From Limimaricola soesokkakensis (lineage in GTDB: Bacteria; Pseudomonadota; Alphaproteobacteria; Rhodobacterales; Rhodobacteraceae), in the NCBI RefSeq assembly GCF_900172345.1, contig NZ_FWFY01000008.1, positions 62,001 to 126,000 of the forward strand: a DNA stretch of 64,000 nt, read 5' to 3'. Of this stretch, positions 1-8,296 are shown one piece after another; the stretch's first letter is position 1, and the number at the start of each line of letters is the position of its first letter. A model generated the notes under the pieces. The model was not told where the DNA came from. It did not search any database and worked only from the letters and a program-made list of their open reading frames with translations. The position numbers were made by a program, and so were the translations under genes.

Positions 1-912
1 GCCCGCCCCCGCGATCAGCGCCGCGACGAGCGTGAGGAACGGCAGCACGTGGCCGCCGAACAGCAAGAGCGTCCAGACCGGCAATGCCCGCTTCGTGGCC
101 ATGCCCTCGGTCGCGTTCTTGGAGAACCCGTGCCAGATCGCGGCGGGGGTCTCGTACATCCGGCAGGTCGCGACCGGCGTCGCGTCGCACAGATCGCTAC
201 GCCCGCCCGTGGCCCGCACCCGGCGCGGCAGTTCCAACCCGTCATGCATCCGGCTCGCGAAGGCCGCGTGCCCGCCCGCCGCGTCATAGGCCGCGCGGCG
301 CACCGCCATCAGCTGGCCGCAGCCCGCACCGAAGGCCGGGTCGGACCGGGCCCGCGCCATCGGCAGCGGCAGGTAGCCCAGGAGCGTGGTGAAGATCTGC
401 GGGATCACGATTTTCTCGGCCCATGTCGGCGTGATCTGCCGTGGAAAGCCGGTGAGCAGGTCGAGATCGCGCCGCGCCATCTCGCCCGAGAGCCGCGCCG
501 CGGCCTCGGGGGCGAGCCGCACATCGGCATCGACGAAGAGCAGCACCGGGTGCCGCGCCGCCTTCGAGAGCTGCCAGCAGGCATGGGTCTTGCCGATCCA
601 GCCCTCCGGCAGCGCCGCGCCGCGCAGCAGCCGGACCCGCCCGTCGCGTTCGGCCCGCGCCGCCACGATCGCATCCGTGCCGTCGGTCGAGCCGTCATCG
701 AGCACCACCACCTCGATCTCGACGCCCCGCTGCGCCAGCGCCGTGTCGAGCGCGGCGTCGATATTGGCCGCTTCGTCGCGGGCCGGGATCAGGATCGACA
801 CCGCCTCGCCCCCAACCCCCTCCGGCGGCCGCAGCACCGCGAGATTGACCACGCACATCGCGGCGAATAGCCCGGCCAGCGCCAAGGCGAGGATCGACAG
901 GATCAGGATCAT
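1..912 (-). CDS. Family 2 glycosyltransferase, CrtQ-like (3' end beyond window)
   Basis: Translating the minus strand from the ATG at 912 gives an uninterrupted frame of 304 codons that runs off the left edge, so the C-terminus is missing. It has an N-terminal membrane helix (about residues 2-27), then a GT-A fold with DDGSTDG at 72-78, a DAD metal site at 128-130 and a GWIGKTHACW stretch typical of the CrtQ/HpnB-type glycosyltransferases; a further hydrophobic stretch starts near the cut end. Its start overlaps the acyltransferase stop by 3 bp, so it is the last visible gene of the crtN-crtP-acyltransferase operon. Inferred role: membrane-bound transfer of a sugar to a C30 carotenoid carboxylate, by analogy with CrtQ of staphyloxanthin synthesis. 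A hopanoid-type (HpnB) role is possible but less likely beside crtN/crtP. Confidence 0.8.
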   Translation of the reverse strand, partial: MILILSILALALAGLFAAMCVVNLAVLRPPEGVGGEAVSILIPARDEAANIDAALDTALAQRGVEIEVVVLDDGSTDGTDAIVAARAERDGRVRLLRGAALPEGWIGKTHACWQLSKAARHPVLLFVDADVRLAPEAAARLSGEMARRDLDLLTGFPRQITPTWAEKIVIPQIFTTLLGYLPLPMARARSDPAFGAGCGQLMAVRRAAYDAAGGHAAFASRMHDGLELPRRVRATGGRSDLCDATPVATCRMYETPAAIWHGFSKNATEGMATKRALPVWTLLLFGGHVLPFLTLVAALIAGAG

Positions 913-1691
913 CCCTCCTCCCCGTGATCGGGCACGAAGCGCCGCCCCGTCAGCACCGCCCGCCCGCGCTGCCACAGCCCGTAGACGCCGCCGGTGCCGC
1001 GCGCCCCGCCGAGCACCATGTCGAAGGCCGAGGCGTCGCGCGCCACCGCCCGCGCCGCCAGACCGTCGCAGGTCTCGGTCAGCGCCGCCTCCAGCCGCGC
1101 CGCGAGAGCGGCCACCGGCTCGCCCGCGCGCGCCGCGAGCGGCGCGCCGAAGCGCAGCAGCGCCTCGGGCCGCTTCTCGGACCAGAACGGGTATTCGAGC
1201 ACCAGTGGCAGCGCCACGAGATCCGGATGCCGCGCCATGAGATGCGCGGCACCGGGGCGCAGCGCCAGCGGCCGTTCGCGCGGATCGGCGAAACGCCCCT
1301 GCGCGGTGATCCACAGCACCCGGTCGGGCCGCGACACGATCCGCCCCGCCACCCGCAGGAAGCCGGCCGCGCCGCGCGAACCCTCCTCGACCCCGAACAG
1401 GCCGATCCGCGCCATGAAGGGGTATTTCTCCAGCATCGCCGCCTCGATCGGGCCAAAGCCGGTGCGGCCCGGGAACAGACGGTCATGCAGCGCGATGAAC
1501 ACCGCCGGGTCCCACCATGACGGATGGTTCGTCACCACCATTACCGGCCGGGCCGGGTCCAGCGCCGGCAGGCCGGGCCGGGCGATCCGCACCGCCCGGA
1601 ACTGCCGCGCCAGCTGGCGCCGCATTACCCCCGCGAAGAAGCCCGCCATCCGGGGCGACCGCGCGGCCTCGGGATCACTCGGCCGCGACAT
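909..1691 (-). CDS. PlsC-type acyltransferase of the carotenoid cluster
   Basis: The 260-residue protein carries the lysophospholipid acyltransferase motif HX4D as NHPSWWD (His56, Asp61), followed by a glycerophosphate-acyltransferase-like region with GFGPIEAAM and a central hydrophobic segment. I chose the ATG at 1691, which gives a 17-bp overlap with the crtP-like gene; a longer upstream reading from 1760 is arginine-rich and looks like non-coding extension, and an internal Met lies 15 residues in. In staphyloxanthin synthesis the last step is acylation of the sugar by CrtO. This enzyme is a different fold from CrtO but sits in the equivalent place, so I infer that it puts a fatty acyl chain on the glycosyl carotenoid. 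A general 1-acylglycerol-phosphate acyltransferase is the alternative. Confidence 0.75.
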   Translation of the reverse strand: MSRPSDPEAARSPRMAGFFAGVMRRQLARQFRAVRIARPGLPALDPARPVMVVTNHPSWWDPAVFIALHDRLFPGRTGFGPIEAAMLEKYPFMARIGLFGVEEGSRGAAGFLRVAGRIVSRPDRVLWITAQGRFADPRERPLALRPGAAHLMARHPDLVALPLVLEYPFWSEKRPEALLRFGAPLAARAGEPVAALAARLEAALTETCDGLAARAVARDASAFDMVLGGARGTGGVYGLWQRGRAVLTGRRFVPDHGEEG

Positions 1692-3243
1692 CCGCGCCCG
1701 CCTGCTGCCGCCGCGCTCCGCCCGCGTCGTCGCGCGCCTCACGCGCGCCCCCGGCGTCACGGTCGAGCGTGTCGGCCGCGATCCAGCCCGACATCAGCGC
1801 CATCGGCATGCCCGGCCCCGGATGCGCCGAGCCGCCCGCGAGATAGAGCCCCTCGACCTGCCGCGAGCGGTTGCCCGGCTTGAACGCGCCCAGCACCTTG
1901 CCGTGGCTCGCCAGACCGTAGATCGCGCCGTCAAGCACGTTGTAGCGCTCGTGGATGTCCTGCGGCGTCAGGCTGCGCTCGACCACGATGCGCGCGTCGA
2001 TATCCTCCATCCCGGCGCTGCGCCGCAGCTTGTCGAGGATCACCTCGCGGTAGCCCGGCAACATCTGTTTCCAGTCATGGCCGGGGCGCAGATAGGGCGT
2101 GTGCACGAGGACATAGAGCGCCTCGCCGCCCTCCGGCGCGACGCCGGGCTCGGTGCGCGCCGGTGCGGCGATATAGGCGGTCGGATCCGGCGCCGGCTCG
2201 CCGTGATCGTAGATCGCGCCGAACTCCTCCTCGGGGTCGCGCGAGAAGACGAAGTTGTGATGCGCCAGATGCTCGTAGGCGCGGTCGAGACCGAGATAGA
2301 GCACCACGCCCGAGCAGGCCGCCTCGCGCTTGCGGGTTCTGTCGAAGGCCCGGCCCTCGGCGCCGCCGACCAGCTCGCGATAGGTGCGCACGCTGTCCAT
2401 GTTCGACACCACGTGGTCGCAGGCGACGCGTTCGCCCGCATCGGTGATCACCGCCCGGGCCCGGCCCTTCGTCACCTCGATCCGGCGCACGCCCGCGCCG
2501 GTGCGGATCTCGACGCCAAGCGCCTCGGCCAGCCGGGTCAGCGCCAGCGGCACCGCGCGGGTGCCGCCCATCGGGTACCATACCCCCTCGCCCTGCTGCA
2601 TCTGCGCAATGCCGCAGAGCACCGCCGGCGAGGCCAGCGGCGAGGAGCCGACATATTGGATGAAATGCTCCAGCATCTGTGCGACGCGCTTGTCCTTCAC
2701 GTCGCGCTTGATCTGCCCGGCCACGGTGCGGTGCATTCGGAGCGCCATCACGTCCGACAGGGTCGAGAGATTCATGCTCCCCTTGAGGTCCATCGTGTCG
2801 CGCAGATCCTCGACCGATTTCCAGAAGAAGAACCTGTCCGAGACATCCGAGAGCCGCTTCGCCACCTCCATGAACCGCTCGAACCCGGCGCGGTCCCCGG
2901 GCGAGAGCCGCCCGATCGCCTCGGCTGCATGGCTCGGGTCGTCGCGCAAATCGAGCACCGTCTTGTCGTCGTAAAAGCAGCGCCATTGCGGGTCGAGCCG
3001 CCGCAGGTCCAACTCGGCATGCAGGTCGCGACCCGCCTCCGCGAAGATCCGCTCCAGCACCCGCGGCATGGTCAGGATCGTGGGCCCCATGTCGAAGCGG
3101 AAGCCCCCCTCCTCCAGCACCGCCGCCTTGCCGCCGAGCCAGTCGTTCTTCTCGAACAGCACGACGTCATGGCCCCGCGCCGCCAGCGTGCAGGCTGCGG
3201 CAAGCCCGCCAAGGCCGCCACCGATGATCCCCGTCTTCGTCAT
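1675..3243 (-). CDS. crtP: FAD-dependent C30 carotenoid oxidase/desaturase, CrtP-like
   Basis: The 522-residue protein belongs to the phytoene-desaturase (CrtI) family: a dinucleotide-binding GGGLGGLAAA at 8-17 and the family C-terminal signature around YLAGGSAHPGPGMPM. It resembles the CrtP branch more than CrtN: GPTILTMP near the N-terminus, YVGSS and MQQGEGVWY in the middle, and LAHHNFVF later all match the CrtP pattern. CrtP oxidises the terminal methyl group of 4,4'-diaponeurosporene, so a ketone/aldehyde/acid end group is expected here. It starts 4 bp inside the crtN-like gene and ends inside the acyltransferase gene, so the four genes are translationally coupled. CrtN/CrtP assignments within this family are by motif, not by assay. 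Confidence 0.8.
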   Translation of the reverse strand: MTKTGIIGGGLGGLAAACTLAARGHDVVLFEKNDWLGGKAAVLEEGGFRFDMGPTILTMPRVLERIFAEAGRDLHAELDLRRLDPQWRCFYDDKTVLDLRDDPSHAAEAIGRLSPGDRAGFERFMEVAKRLSDVSDRFFFWKSVEDLRDTMDLKGSMNLSTLSDVMALRMHRTVAGQIKRDVKDKRVAQMLEHFIQYVGSSPLASPAVLCGIAQMQQGEGVWYPMGGTRAVPLALTRLAEALGVEIRTGAGVRRIEVTKGRARAVITDAGERVACDHVVSNMDSVRTYRELVGGAEGRAFDRTRKREAACSGVVLYLGLDRAYEHLAHHNFVFSRDPEEEFGAIYDHGEPAPDPTAYIAAPARTEPGVAPEGGEALYVLVHTPYLRPGHDWKQMLPGYREVILDKLRRSAGMEDIDARIVVERSLTPQDIHERYNVLDGAIYGLASHGKVLGAFKPGNRSRQVEGLYLAGGSAHPGPGMPMALMSGWIAADTLDRDAGGAREARDDAGGARRQQAGADVAAE

Positions 3244-4793
3244 TCCGCAGCCTCCATCGGCAGTGTCGTCGTCATTGCGCCCGCCCCCGGCAGGCCCATA
3301 TCCTCGGCGCAGAGCTTGCTGGCGATCCGGGCGCTCTCGAAGATGGTCGGCAGCCCCGAGCCGGGATGGGTGCCGCCCCCGGTCAGATAGACGCCGTCGA
3401 TATCTTCGAACCGGTTGCGCGGCCGGTAATGCAGCATCTGCCCCAGATTATGCGCGAGGTTGAAGGTCGCGCCATTGTAGACCGAGAGCTTCGAGCGCCA
3501 ATCGTCGGGCGTGTACATGATCTCGGTGCGGATCGCGGACCGGATGTCGCGCCCGGCGAGCCTGGACGCCCGGTCGAGGATCTTCTCGCGGTAGGCGGGC
3601 GCCAGAGCGGCCCAGTCCTCGCCCCCGGTCAGGTTGCCCACCGGCGCCAGCACGTAGAGTGCCGAATGCCCCTCTGGCGCCAGCGTCGGGTCGGTGCGGC
3701 TGGCGTTCTGCACGTAGATCGTGGGATCAAGCGGCGCCTTGCCGGCGTCGATCTCGGCCACGTTGCGTTGGTAATCGCCGGAAAAGGCGATGGTGTGATG
3801 CTGCATGTCGGGCAGCGTCCCCTCGATCCCGAGATAGAGCATGAAGGTCGAGCAGGAGTAGCTCTTCGAGGCGATGCGCTTGTCGGTCCAGCGCTTGCGC
3901 GCCGCATCCGGCACCAGCGTCGTCATCGCATGAGCGAAATCGGCGTTCATCACCACCGCGTCGGCGTCGTAATCGCCCTTGGCCGTCACCGCGCCCACCG
4001 CGCGCCGCCCCTCGACCTTGAGCCGTTTCACCTGCTCGGAGAGGCGGATGTCGACCCCCATCCGGCGCGCCACCCGCGCCATCGCGGCGGTGATCGCGTT
4101 GCAGCCGCCCTTCGGGTGCCAGACGCCGAAGCCGTATTCGACATGGGCGATGATGGTGAAGAGCGACGGGCATTTGAACGGCGACATGCCCAGGTATTTC
4201 GACTGGAAGGAGAAGGCCACGCGCACATCGGGGTTGCGAAACCAGCGATGCAGCTCGCCATCCACCGTCGACCAGGGCCGGAACTTGGGCAGGGCCTTGA
4301 GCATGTCGGGCTGGGCGAGGTCGCGCAGACTGGCGAAGGGCCGCTGCAGGATCGGGCGGAAGGCCTCGAACTTGGCGCGGTTGGCCTCCAGATAGCCCGC
4401 CACGTTGCGCGCGTCGCGGGCGTCGATCTTGGCCACCTGCGCGGTCAGCCGCTCGACATCGGCGGTGGCGTCGATCATCCGCCCGTCGTCGAATTGCAGC
4501 CGGTACATCGGGTCGAGCTTCACCAGCTCGACCTCGGCGTCGAAATCATAGCCGCAGGCGGCGAAGATCTCGCGCGGGATCTCCGGATAGAGAAAGAAGG
4601 TCGGGCCGATGTCGAAGGTGAAGCCGTCGCGGCGGATCGCGCCGGTGCGCCCGCCGGGCTGGTCCTCCTTCTCAAGAAGCGTCACTTCGGCGCCCGCCGC
4701 GCGCAGCAGCATCGCGGAGGCGAGCCCGCCCGGCCCCGCGCCGATCACCAGCACCCGCTTGCGCGCCGCGTCGAACCCGCCCGACCCGTCCAT
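3240..4793 (-). CDS. crtN: FAD-dependent squalene/dehydrosqualene desaturase, CrtN-like
   Basis: The 517-residue CrtI-family protein has GAGPGGLASA near residue 15 and TGGGTHPGSGLP near the C-terminus. Features shared with CrtN are GPTFFLYPEI, the SLFTIIAHVEYGFGVWHPKGG-like central block, YSCSTFMLYLGIEG and HTIAFSGDYQ. With hpnCDE diverging from it, the expected reaction is stepwise desaturation of squalene to 4,4'-diapo-carotenoids. I used the ATG at 4793, which has a perfect Shine-Dalgarno GGGAGG seven bases upstream; longer reading frames upstream run into the divergent promoter and are not credible. The Shine-Dalgarno lies in a strong hairpin (4800-4836). It is the first gene of the crtN-crtP-acyltransferase-glycosyltransferase operon. 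Confidence 0.82.
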   Translation of the reverse strand: MDGSGGFDAARKRVLVIGAGPGGLASAMLLRAAGAEVTLLEKEDQPGGRTGAIRRDGFTFDIGPTFFLYPEIPREIFAACGYDFDAEVELVKLDPMYRLQFDDGRMIDATADVERLTAQVAKIDARDARNVAGYLEANRAKFEAFRPILQRPFASLRDLAQPDMLKALPKFRPWSTVDGELHRWFRNPDVRVAFSFQSKYLGMSPFKCPSLFTIIAHVEYGFGVWHPKGGCNAITAAMARVARRMGVDIRLSEQVKRLKVEGRRAVGAVTAKGDYDADAVVMNADFAHAMTTLVPDAARKRWTDKRIASKSYSCSTFMLYLGIEGTLPDMQHHTIAFSGDYQRNVAEIDAGKAPLDPTIYVQNASRTDPTLAPEGHSALYVLAPVGNLTGGEDWAALAPAYREKILDRASRLAGRDIRSAIRTEIMYTPDDWRSKLSVYNGATFNLAHNLGQMLHYRPRNRFEDIDGVYLTGGGTHPGSGLPTIFESARIASKLCAEDMGLPGAGAMTTTLPMEAAE

Positions 4794-4799
4794 GATCAC

Positions 4800-4836
4800 C
4801 CCTCCCGGCGCGCCATGCGGCGCGCTGCCCGGAGGG
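4800..4836 (-). promoter_or_regulatory. Hairpin sequestering the crtN ribosome-binding site
   Basis: In the crtN leader the sequence GGCGCGCCGGGAGGG (plus coordinates 4814 down to 4800), which contains the Shine-Dalgarno, can pair with CCCTCCGGGCAGCGCGCC (4836 to 4819): a 7-bp GC stem with a 4-base loop (GCAT), a small internal loop, then a 6-bp stem that includes the whole GGGAGG. The start codon follows at 4793. This would block ribosome access unless melted or opened. It is seen in the sequence; a regulatory role is inference. Confidence 0.45.
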
Positions 4837-4928
4837 AAAGGATTGCCACGGGGGCGCTCGTATCTACCATGGGGTTCGTGCTTTCGATATCCGCCCATCG
4901 GGAGGGCGTCGGACGATCTAGCGCGCGG

Positions 4929-5828
4929 ATGAGCGAGGACATGGAAAAAGTCGTGAAGACCGAGCAGCGCGGCGCGATGCCGCAGCCGCGCCGCCGCGCC
5001 GCCGAGACCGAGAATTTCCCGGTCGGATCGCTGCTGCTCCCGGCGCCGCTGCGCGACCCGGTGCGGGCCTTCTACGCCGTGGTGCGCGCCGCCGACGACA
5101 TCGCCGACGATCCCGAGATGCGGATCGAGGACAAGCAGGCCGGGCTCGACCGGATCGAGGCCGGCCTTCGCGGCGCGGGCGAGGGCGATCCGCGCGGTCA
5201 CGCGCTGCGCGACGCGTTGCGGGCGGTCGGCCGCGCCGGGCTCGAGCGTCACGCCATCGCGATGCTGGTGGCGTTCCGCGCCGACATCGAGGCGCGCCCC
5301 TGCGAGAGCTGGGCCGAGCTGCGCGCCTATTGCCGGTCCTCGGCCGACCCGGTCGGGCGCTTCCTGCTCGACCTGCATGGCGAGACCGGCGCCGATCGCG
5401 ACGCGGCGGATGCGCTGTGCACCGCGCTGCAGGTGCTCAACCACCTGCAGGATCTGGGCGAGGACTGGCGCGATCTGGGCCGCGTCTACCTGCCGCTCGA
5501 CTGGCTCCGCGCCGCCGGGGCGGATGTCGGCGATCTGGGCGGGGCGGTGCTGACGCCGCCGCTGCGCGCCGCCGTCGACCGCGCGCTCGACGCCAATGCC
5601 GGGCTGCTGGCACGCGCCGCCACCCTGCCGCGCACGGTCCGGGCGCGCCGCCTGCGCGCCGAGATCGAGGTGATCGCCACACTGGCCGCGCGGCTGCAAC
5701 TGCGGCTGCGGCGCGCCGACCCGCTGGCCGGGCGGGTGGCGCCGAACCGCGGCGACTGGCTCCGCGCCGGGCTGCGCGGCGGGCTCGCGCTGATCGCGCC
5801 GAGCCGCGCGCCGAGCGGCACCGCATGA
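4929..5828 (+). CDS. hpnC: Squalene/presqualene synthase-like HpnC
   Basis: The 299-residue protein is an all-helical head-to-head prenyl synthase: the first aspartate-rich motif reads DDIADD (56-61) and the second region HLQDLGEDWRDLGRVYLP carries the second Asp-rich site. The ENFPVGS segment is typical of HpnC. In the HpnCDE route two farnesyl diphosphates are joined by HpnD to presqualene diphosphate, HpnC converts this to hydroxysqualene and HpnE reduces it to squalene. The ATG at 4929 is used; Met5 (4941) and Met17 (4977) are possible alternatives because no clear Shine-Dalgarno decides. The last codon overlaps hpnD by 4 bp. It is divergent from crtN across a roughly 135-bp gap that must hold both promoters. 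Confidence 0.88.
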   Translation: MSEDMEKVVKTEQRGAMPQPRRRAAETENFPVGSLLLPAPLRDPVRAFYAVVRAADDIADDPEMRIEDKQAGLDRIEAGLRGAGEGDPRGHALRDALRAVGRAGLERHAIAMLVAFRADIEARPCESWAELRAYCRSSADPVGRFLLDLHGETGADRDAADALCTALQVLNHLQDLGEDWRDLGRVYLPLDWLRAAGADVGDLGGAVLTPPLRAAVDRALDANAGLLARAATLPRTVRARRLRAEIEVIATLAARLQLRLRRADPLAGRVAPNRGDWLRAGLRGGLALIAPSRAPSGTA

Positions 5829-6667
5829 GCGACGAGAACCAGCGCGAGGTGGCCCGGATCGTCGCGGGGTCGGGCAGCAGCTTTCGCGCCGGGATGCGAC
5901 TGATGCCGGCGCCGCGCCGCCGCGCCATTCTCGCCATCTACGCCTATTGTCGGCTGCTCGACGACATGGTCGACGGCCCGGCGCCGCTAGCCGAGAAGCG
6001 CGCCTTCCTCGATGAATGGGCGGCCGAGCTCGGTCGCATCCGCGACGGACGGCCCCGCACGGCCGTGGGCTGGGAGCTCGCCCATGCGAGCCGCGCCTAC
6101 GATCTGCCGCAAGATGAGCTGGCGCTGATCCTCGACGGCATGCGCATGGATCTCGACGGGGTGATCGCCCCGGACGAGGCGCGTCTCGACGCCTATATCC
6201 GTCGCGTCGCGGGCGCGGTCGGCATCCTGTCTATGCATGTCTTCGGCGCTTGGCGCGGCGCCGCGTCCGAGCGTTTCGCGCTGACGCTGGCCGAGGCGCT
6301 GCAGCTCACCAACATCCTGCGCGATGTCGAGGAGGATGCCGAACTGGGCCGGCTCTATCTCCCCGCCGGGCTCTTGGCCGAGACCGGCATCCCGCCCGTT
6401 CCCGCCGCCGTGCCGGGCGCCCCCAGCCTGCCCGAGGCGCGGCGCCGCCTCGCGCTGCGGGCCCGCGCGGCCTACCGCGCCGCAGCCCGCGAGATCGCGG
6501 CGCATCCGCGTCTGCGCATCGCCCCGGCGCTGCTGATGATGGGCCCCTACGAGCGGCTGCTGCGCCAGATCGAGGCCGACGCCGCGCGCCCGCCCGTGCC
6601 GCGCCCGCGCTGGCGCAAGCTGGTGGACGGGCTCTTGTGCCTCGCCACGAGCGGCGCCACGCGGTGA
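5825..6667 (+). CDS. hpnD: Presqualene diphosphate synthase HpnD
   Basis: The 280-residue protein is a squalene/phytoene synthase family member with YAYCRLLDDMVDG (Asp46, Asp47, Asp50) as the first Asp-rich motif and LTNILRDVEEDAELGRLYLP as the second. This family condenses two farnesyl diphosphates to presqualene diphosphate. Start and stop overlap hpnC and hpnE by 4 bp each, which fixes the start. In hopanoid producers hpnCDE is followed by the cyclase shc; here no cyclase gene is present in the window, and the neighbours are C30-carotenoid genes instead. Confidence 0.88.
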   Translation: MSDENQREVARIVAGSGSSFRAGMRLMPAPRRRAILAIYAYCRLLDDMVDGPAPLAEKRAFLDEWAAELGRIRDGRPRTAVGWELAHASRAYDLPQDELALILDGMRMDLDGVIAPDEARLDAYIRRVAGAVGILSMHVFGAWRGAASERFALTLAEALQLTNILRDVEEDAELGRLYLPAGLLAETGIPPVPAAVPGAPSLPEARRRLALRARAAYRAAAREIAAHPRLRIAPALLMMGPYERLLRQIEADAARPPVPRPRWRKLVDGLLCLATSGATR

Positions 6668-7908
6668 GGCGGGTCCATGTCGTGGGCGCGGGGCTCGCGG
6701 GCCTCGCCGCCGCGCTGCATTTGTCCGAGCGCCCCGGCACCGAAGTGGTTCTGCACGAGGCCACGGCCCGCGCCGGCGGCCGCTGCTGGAGCTTTCACGA
6801 CAGCGCGCTCGACCGGGTGATCGACAATGGCAACCACCTCGTGCTGTCGGGCAATGCCGAGGTGCTCGACCATTGCCGCCGCATCGGCACCTCCGGCCTG
6901 CTCGCCATCGCCCCGCGCGCCGAGCTGCCCTTTCTCGACCTCGAAACGGGCGCGCGCTGGAGCCTGCGCCTGCCCGCCTCCCTCGGTGAGTTGCTGCGCG
7001 GCGGGTTGCGGCTGCCGCCCGGCACCCCGCTCTCGCTCGGCCCCGACGCGGCGCGGCTCATGCGTGCCGGGCCGGATGCCACCGTGGCGCAGGCGATCCC
7101 GGGGCGCGGTCCGGCCTGGACCAGGATCTGGGAGCCGCTCTCGCTCGCCGTGCTCAACGCCCCGCCCGACCACGCGGCGGCGGCGCCCCTGGCCGAGGTG
7201 CTGCGCCGCACCGTGCTGCGCGGCGGCACGGCCAGCCGCCCGGTCACCATGCCGCGCGGCCTCGGCCCCACCCTCGTCGATCCGGCGCTGGCGCGGCTGG
7301 CCGAGCGCGGCATCCGACCGAACTACCGCCGCCCCCTCACCGGCCTCGCCCAGAAAGGCGACCGGCTCCACGCGCTTCGCTTCGGCACGGAAGAGATCAC
7401 GCTGGGCCCCGGTGACGCCGCCATCCTTGCCCTGCCTCCCGATGCGCTGGGGCGGCTGCTCGACGGGCCAGTGCCGGGGCCGGGCCAGTCGATCCTCAAC
7501 GCGCATTTCCGGGTGCCGCCCGCGCTGGCCGAGCGGCTACCGCCGATCCTCGGGCTGATCTCCAGCCTGTCGCACTGGCTGTTTCGCCGCGACGACGTGC
7601 TCTCGGTCACCGTTTCGGCCGCCGAGAGCTGCGCCGGGCCCCGCCCCGACCGCGATGCCACCCTCGAGCGGATCTGGCGCGAGGTAGCCCGCGCCGCGGG
7701 CACCGACGCGCCACCACTTGCCGCGCGGCTGATCCGCGCCCGCGCCGCCACTGCCGACGCCTCGCCCGCGGGCCGCCGCGCGCGGCCGTCCACCCGGCCG
7801 ATGGCCAACCTCGCGCTGGCCGGCGACTGGCTCGCCGCGCCCTTGCCCGAGACGATCGAGGCGGCGCTGATCTCCGGCCGCGCCGCCGCCGAGGCGCTCG
7901 ATGGCTGA
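6664..7908 (+). CDS. hpnE: Hydroxysqualene dehydroxylase HpnE
   Basis: The 414-residue FAD-dependent amine-oxidase-fold protein begins at GTG 6664, overlapping the hpnD stop by 4 bp. GAGLAGLAAALHL (residues 8-20) is the FAD/NAD Rossmann motif, RAGGRCWSF follows, and LALAGDWLAAPLPETIEAALISGR at the C-terminus is the usual FAD-contact region of HpnE. It reduces hydroxysqualene to squalene. The three hpn genes together therefore give a complete farnesyl-diphosphate-to-squalene route feeding CrtN. Annotation pipelines often name this protein phytoene desaturase-like; the gene order with hpnC and hpnD argues for HpnE. Confidence 0.88.
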   Translation: MRRVHVVGAGLAGLAAALHLSERPGTEVVLHEATARAGGRCWSFHDSALDRVIDNGNHLVLSGNAEVLDHCRRIGTSGLLAIAPRAELPFLDLETGARWSLRLPASLGELLRGGLRLPPGTPLSLGPDAARLMRAGPDATVAQAIPGRGPAWTRIWEPLSLAVLNAPPDHAAAAPLAEVLRRTVLRGGTASRPVTMPRGLGPTLVDPALARLAERGIRPNYRRPLTGLAQKGDRLHALRFGTEEITLGPGDAAILALPPDALGRLLDGPVPGPGQSILNAHFRVPPALAERLPPILGLISSLSHWLFRRDDVLSVTVSAAESCAGPRPDRDATLERIWREVARAAGTDAPPLAARLIRARAATADASPAGRRARPSTRPMANLALAGDWLAAPLPETIEAALISGRAAAEALDG

Positions 7909-8026
7909 GGCGACTGCCTTGCGCTCAGTGCAACCCGGCCAGACCGAAGCGTCTGTTGTCCGCACCCCCTCAGGGGCGCATATCTCGTTGCAAGACAAGG
8001 CAGACACCAGACGAGAGGCCGTTCAC

Positions 8027-8248
8027 ATGGCACAGACCGCGACCCAATCCACCGCCCGTTCGCTGGCCGGTATCCTCATCGCCCCCTTCGCCTATATCGG
8101 CCGCGGCCTCGTCGCCATCGCCGAAGCCGGTCCGCGCATGCAGCAGGTCCGCCGCCTCAACGACATGAGCGACGAAGATCTCGCGGCGCTCGGCACCACC
8201 CGCGCCGAAATGGTCCGCAAGATCTTCGGCGGCTCGATCTACCTCTGA
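8027..8248 (+). CDS. Small DUF1127 protein
   Basis: A 73-residue protein whose C-terminal part (QQVRRLNDMSDEDLAALGTTR) has the arginine-rich, YjiS-like DUF1127 pattern, preceded by a hydrophobic stretch (AGILIAPFAYIGRGLVAIA). The ATG at 8027 is used; an in-frame ATG at 7901 would overlap hpnE and gives an unlikely N-terminus. DUF1127 proteins in alphaproteobacteria are linked to phosphate, carbon and stress regulation and sometimes to RNA metabolism, but this copy has no assigned role. It lies about 120 bp after hpnE and probably has its own promoter. Confidence 0.7.
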   Translation: MAQTATQSTARSLAGILIAPFAYIGRGLVAIAEAGPRMQQVRRLNDMSDEDLAALGTTRAEMVRKIFGGSIYL

Positions 8249-8264
8249 GTCGACCGCGCCACCC

Positions 8265-8286
8265 GCGTCCCCCCTGCCGGGGGCGC
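8265..8286. terminator. Hairpin between converging genes
   Basis: A GC-rich stem (CCCCC paired with GGGGG, extended by imperfect pairs on both sides) lies in the 48-bp gap between the converging DUF1127 and DeoR genes. It has no T-run, so it is at best a weak intrinsic terminator that could serve both strands. Confidence 0.4.
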
Positions 8287-8296
8287 GGCGCCCGCA

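Noticed and set aside
3366-5828. Extended reading of hpnC starting far inside crtN
   Set aside because: The first 500 residues are antisense to crtN and lack any motif; the HpnC domain begins near 4929.
6664-7908. HpnE as a third carotenoid desaturase
   Set aside because: Order hpnC-hpnD-hpnE with 4-bp overlaps and the short 414-residue length fit hydroxysqualene dehydroxylase better.
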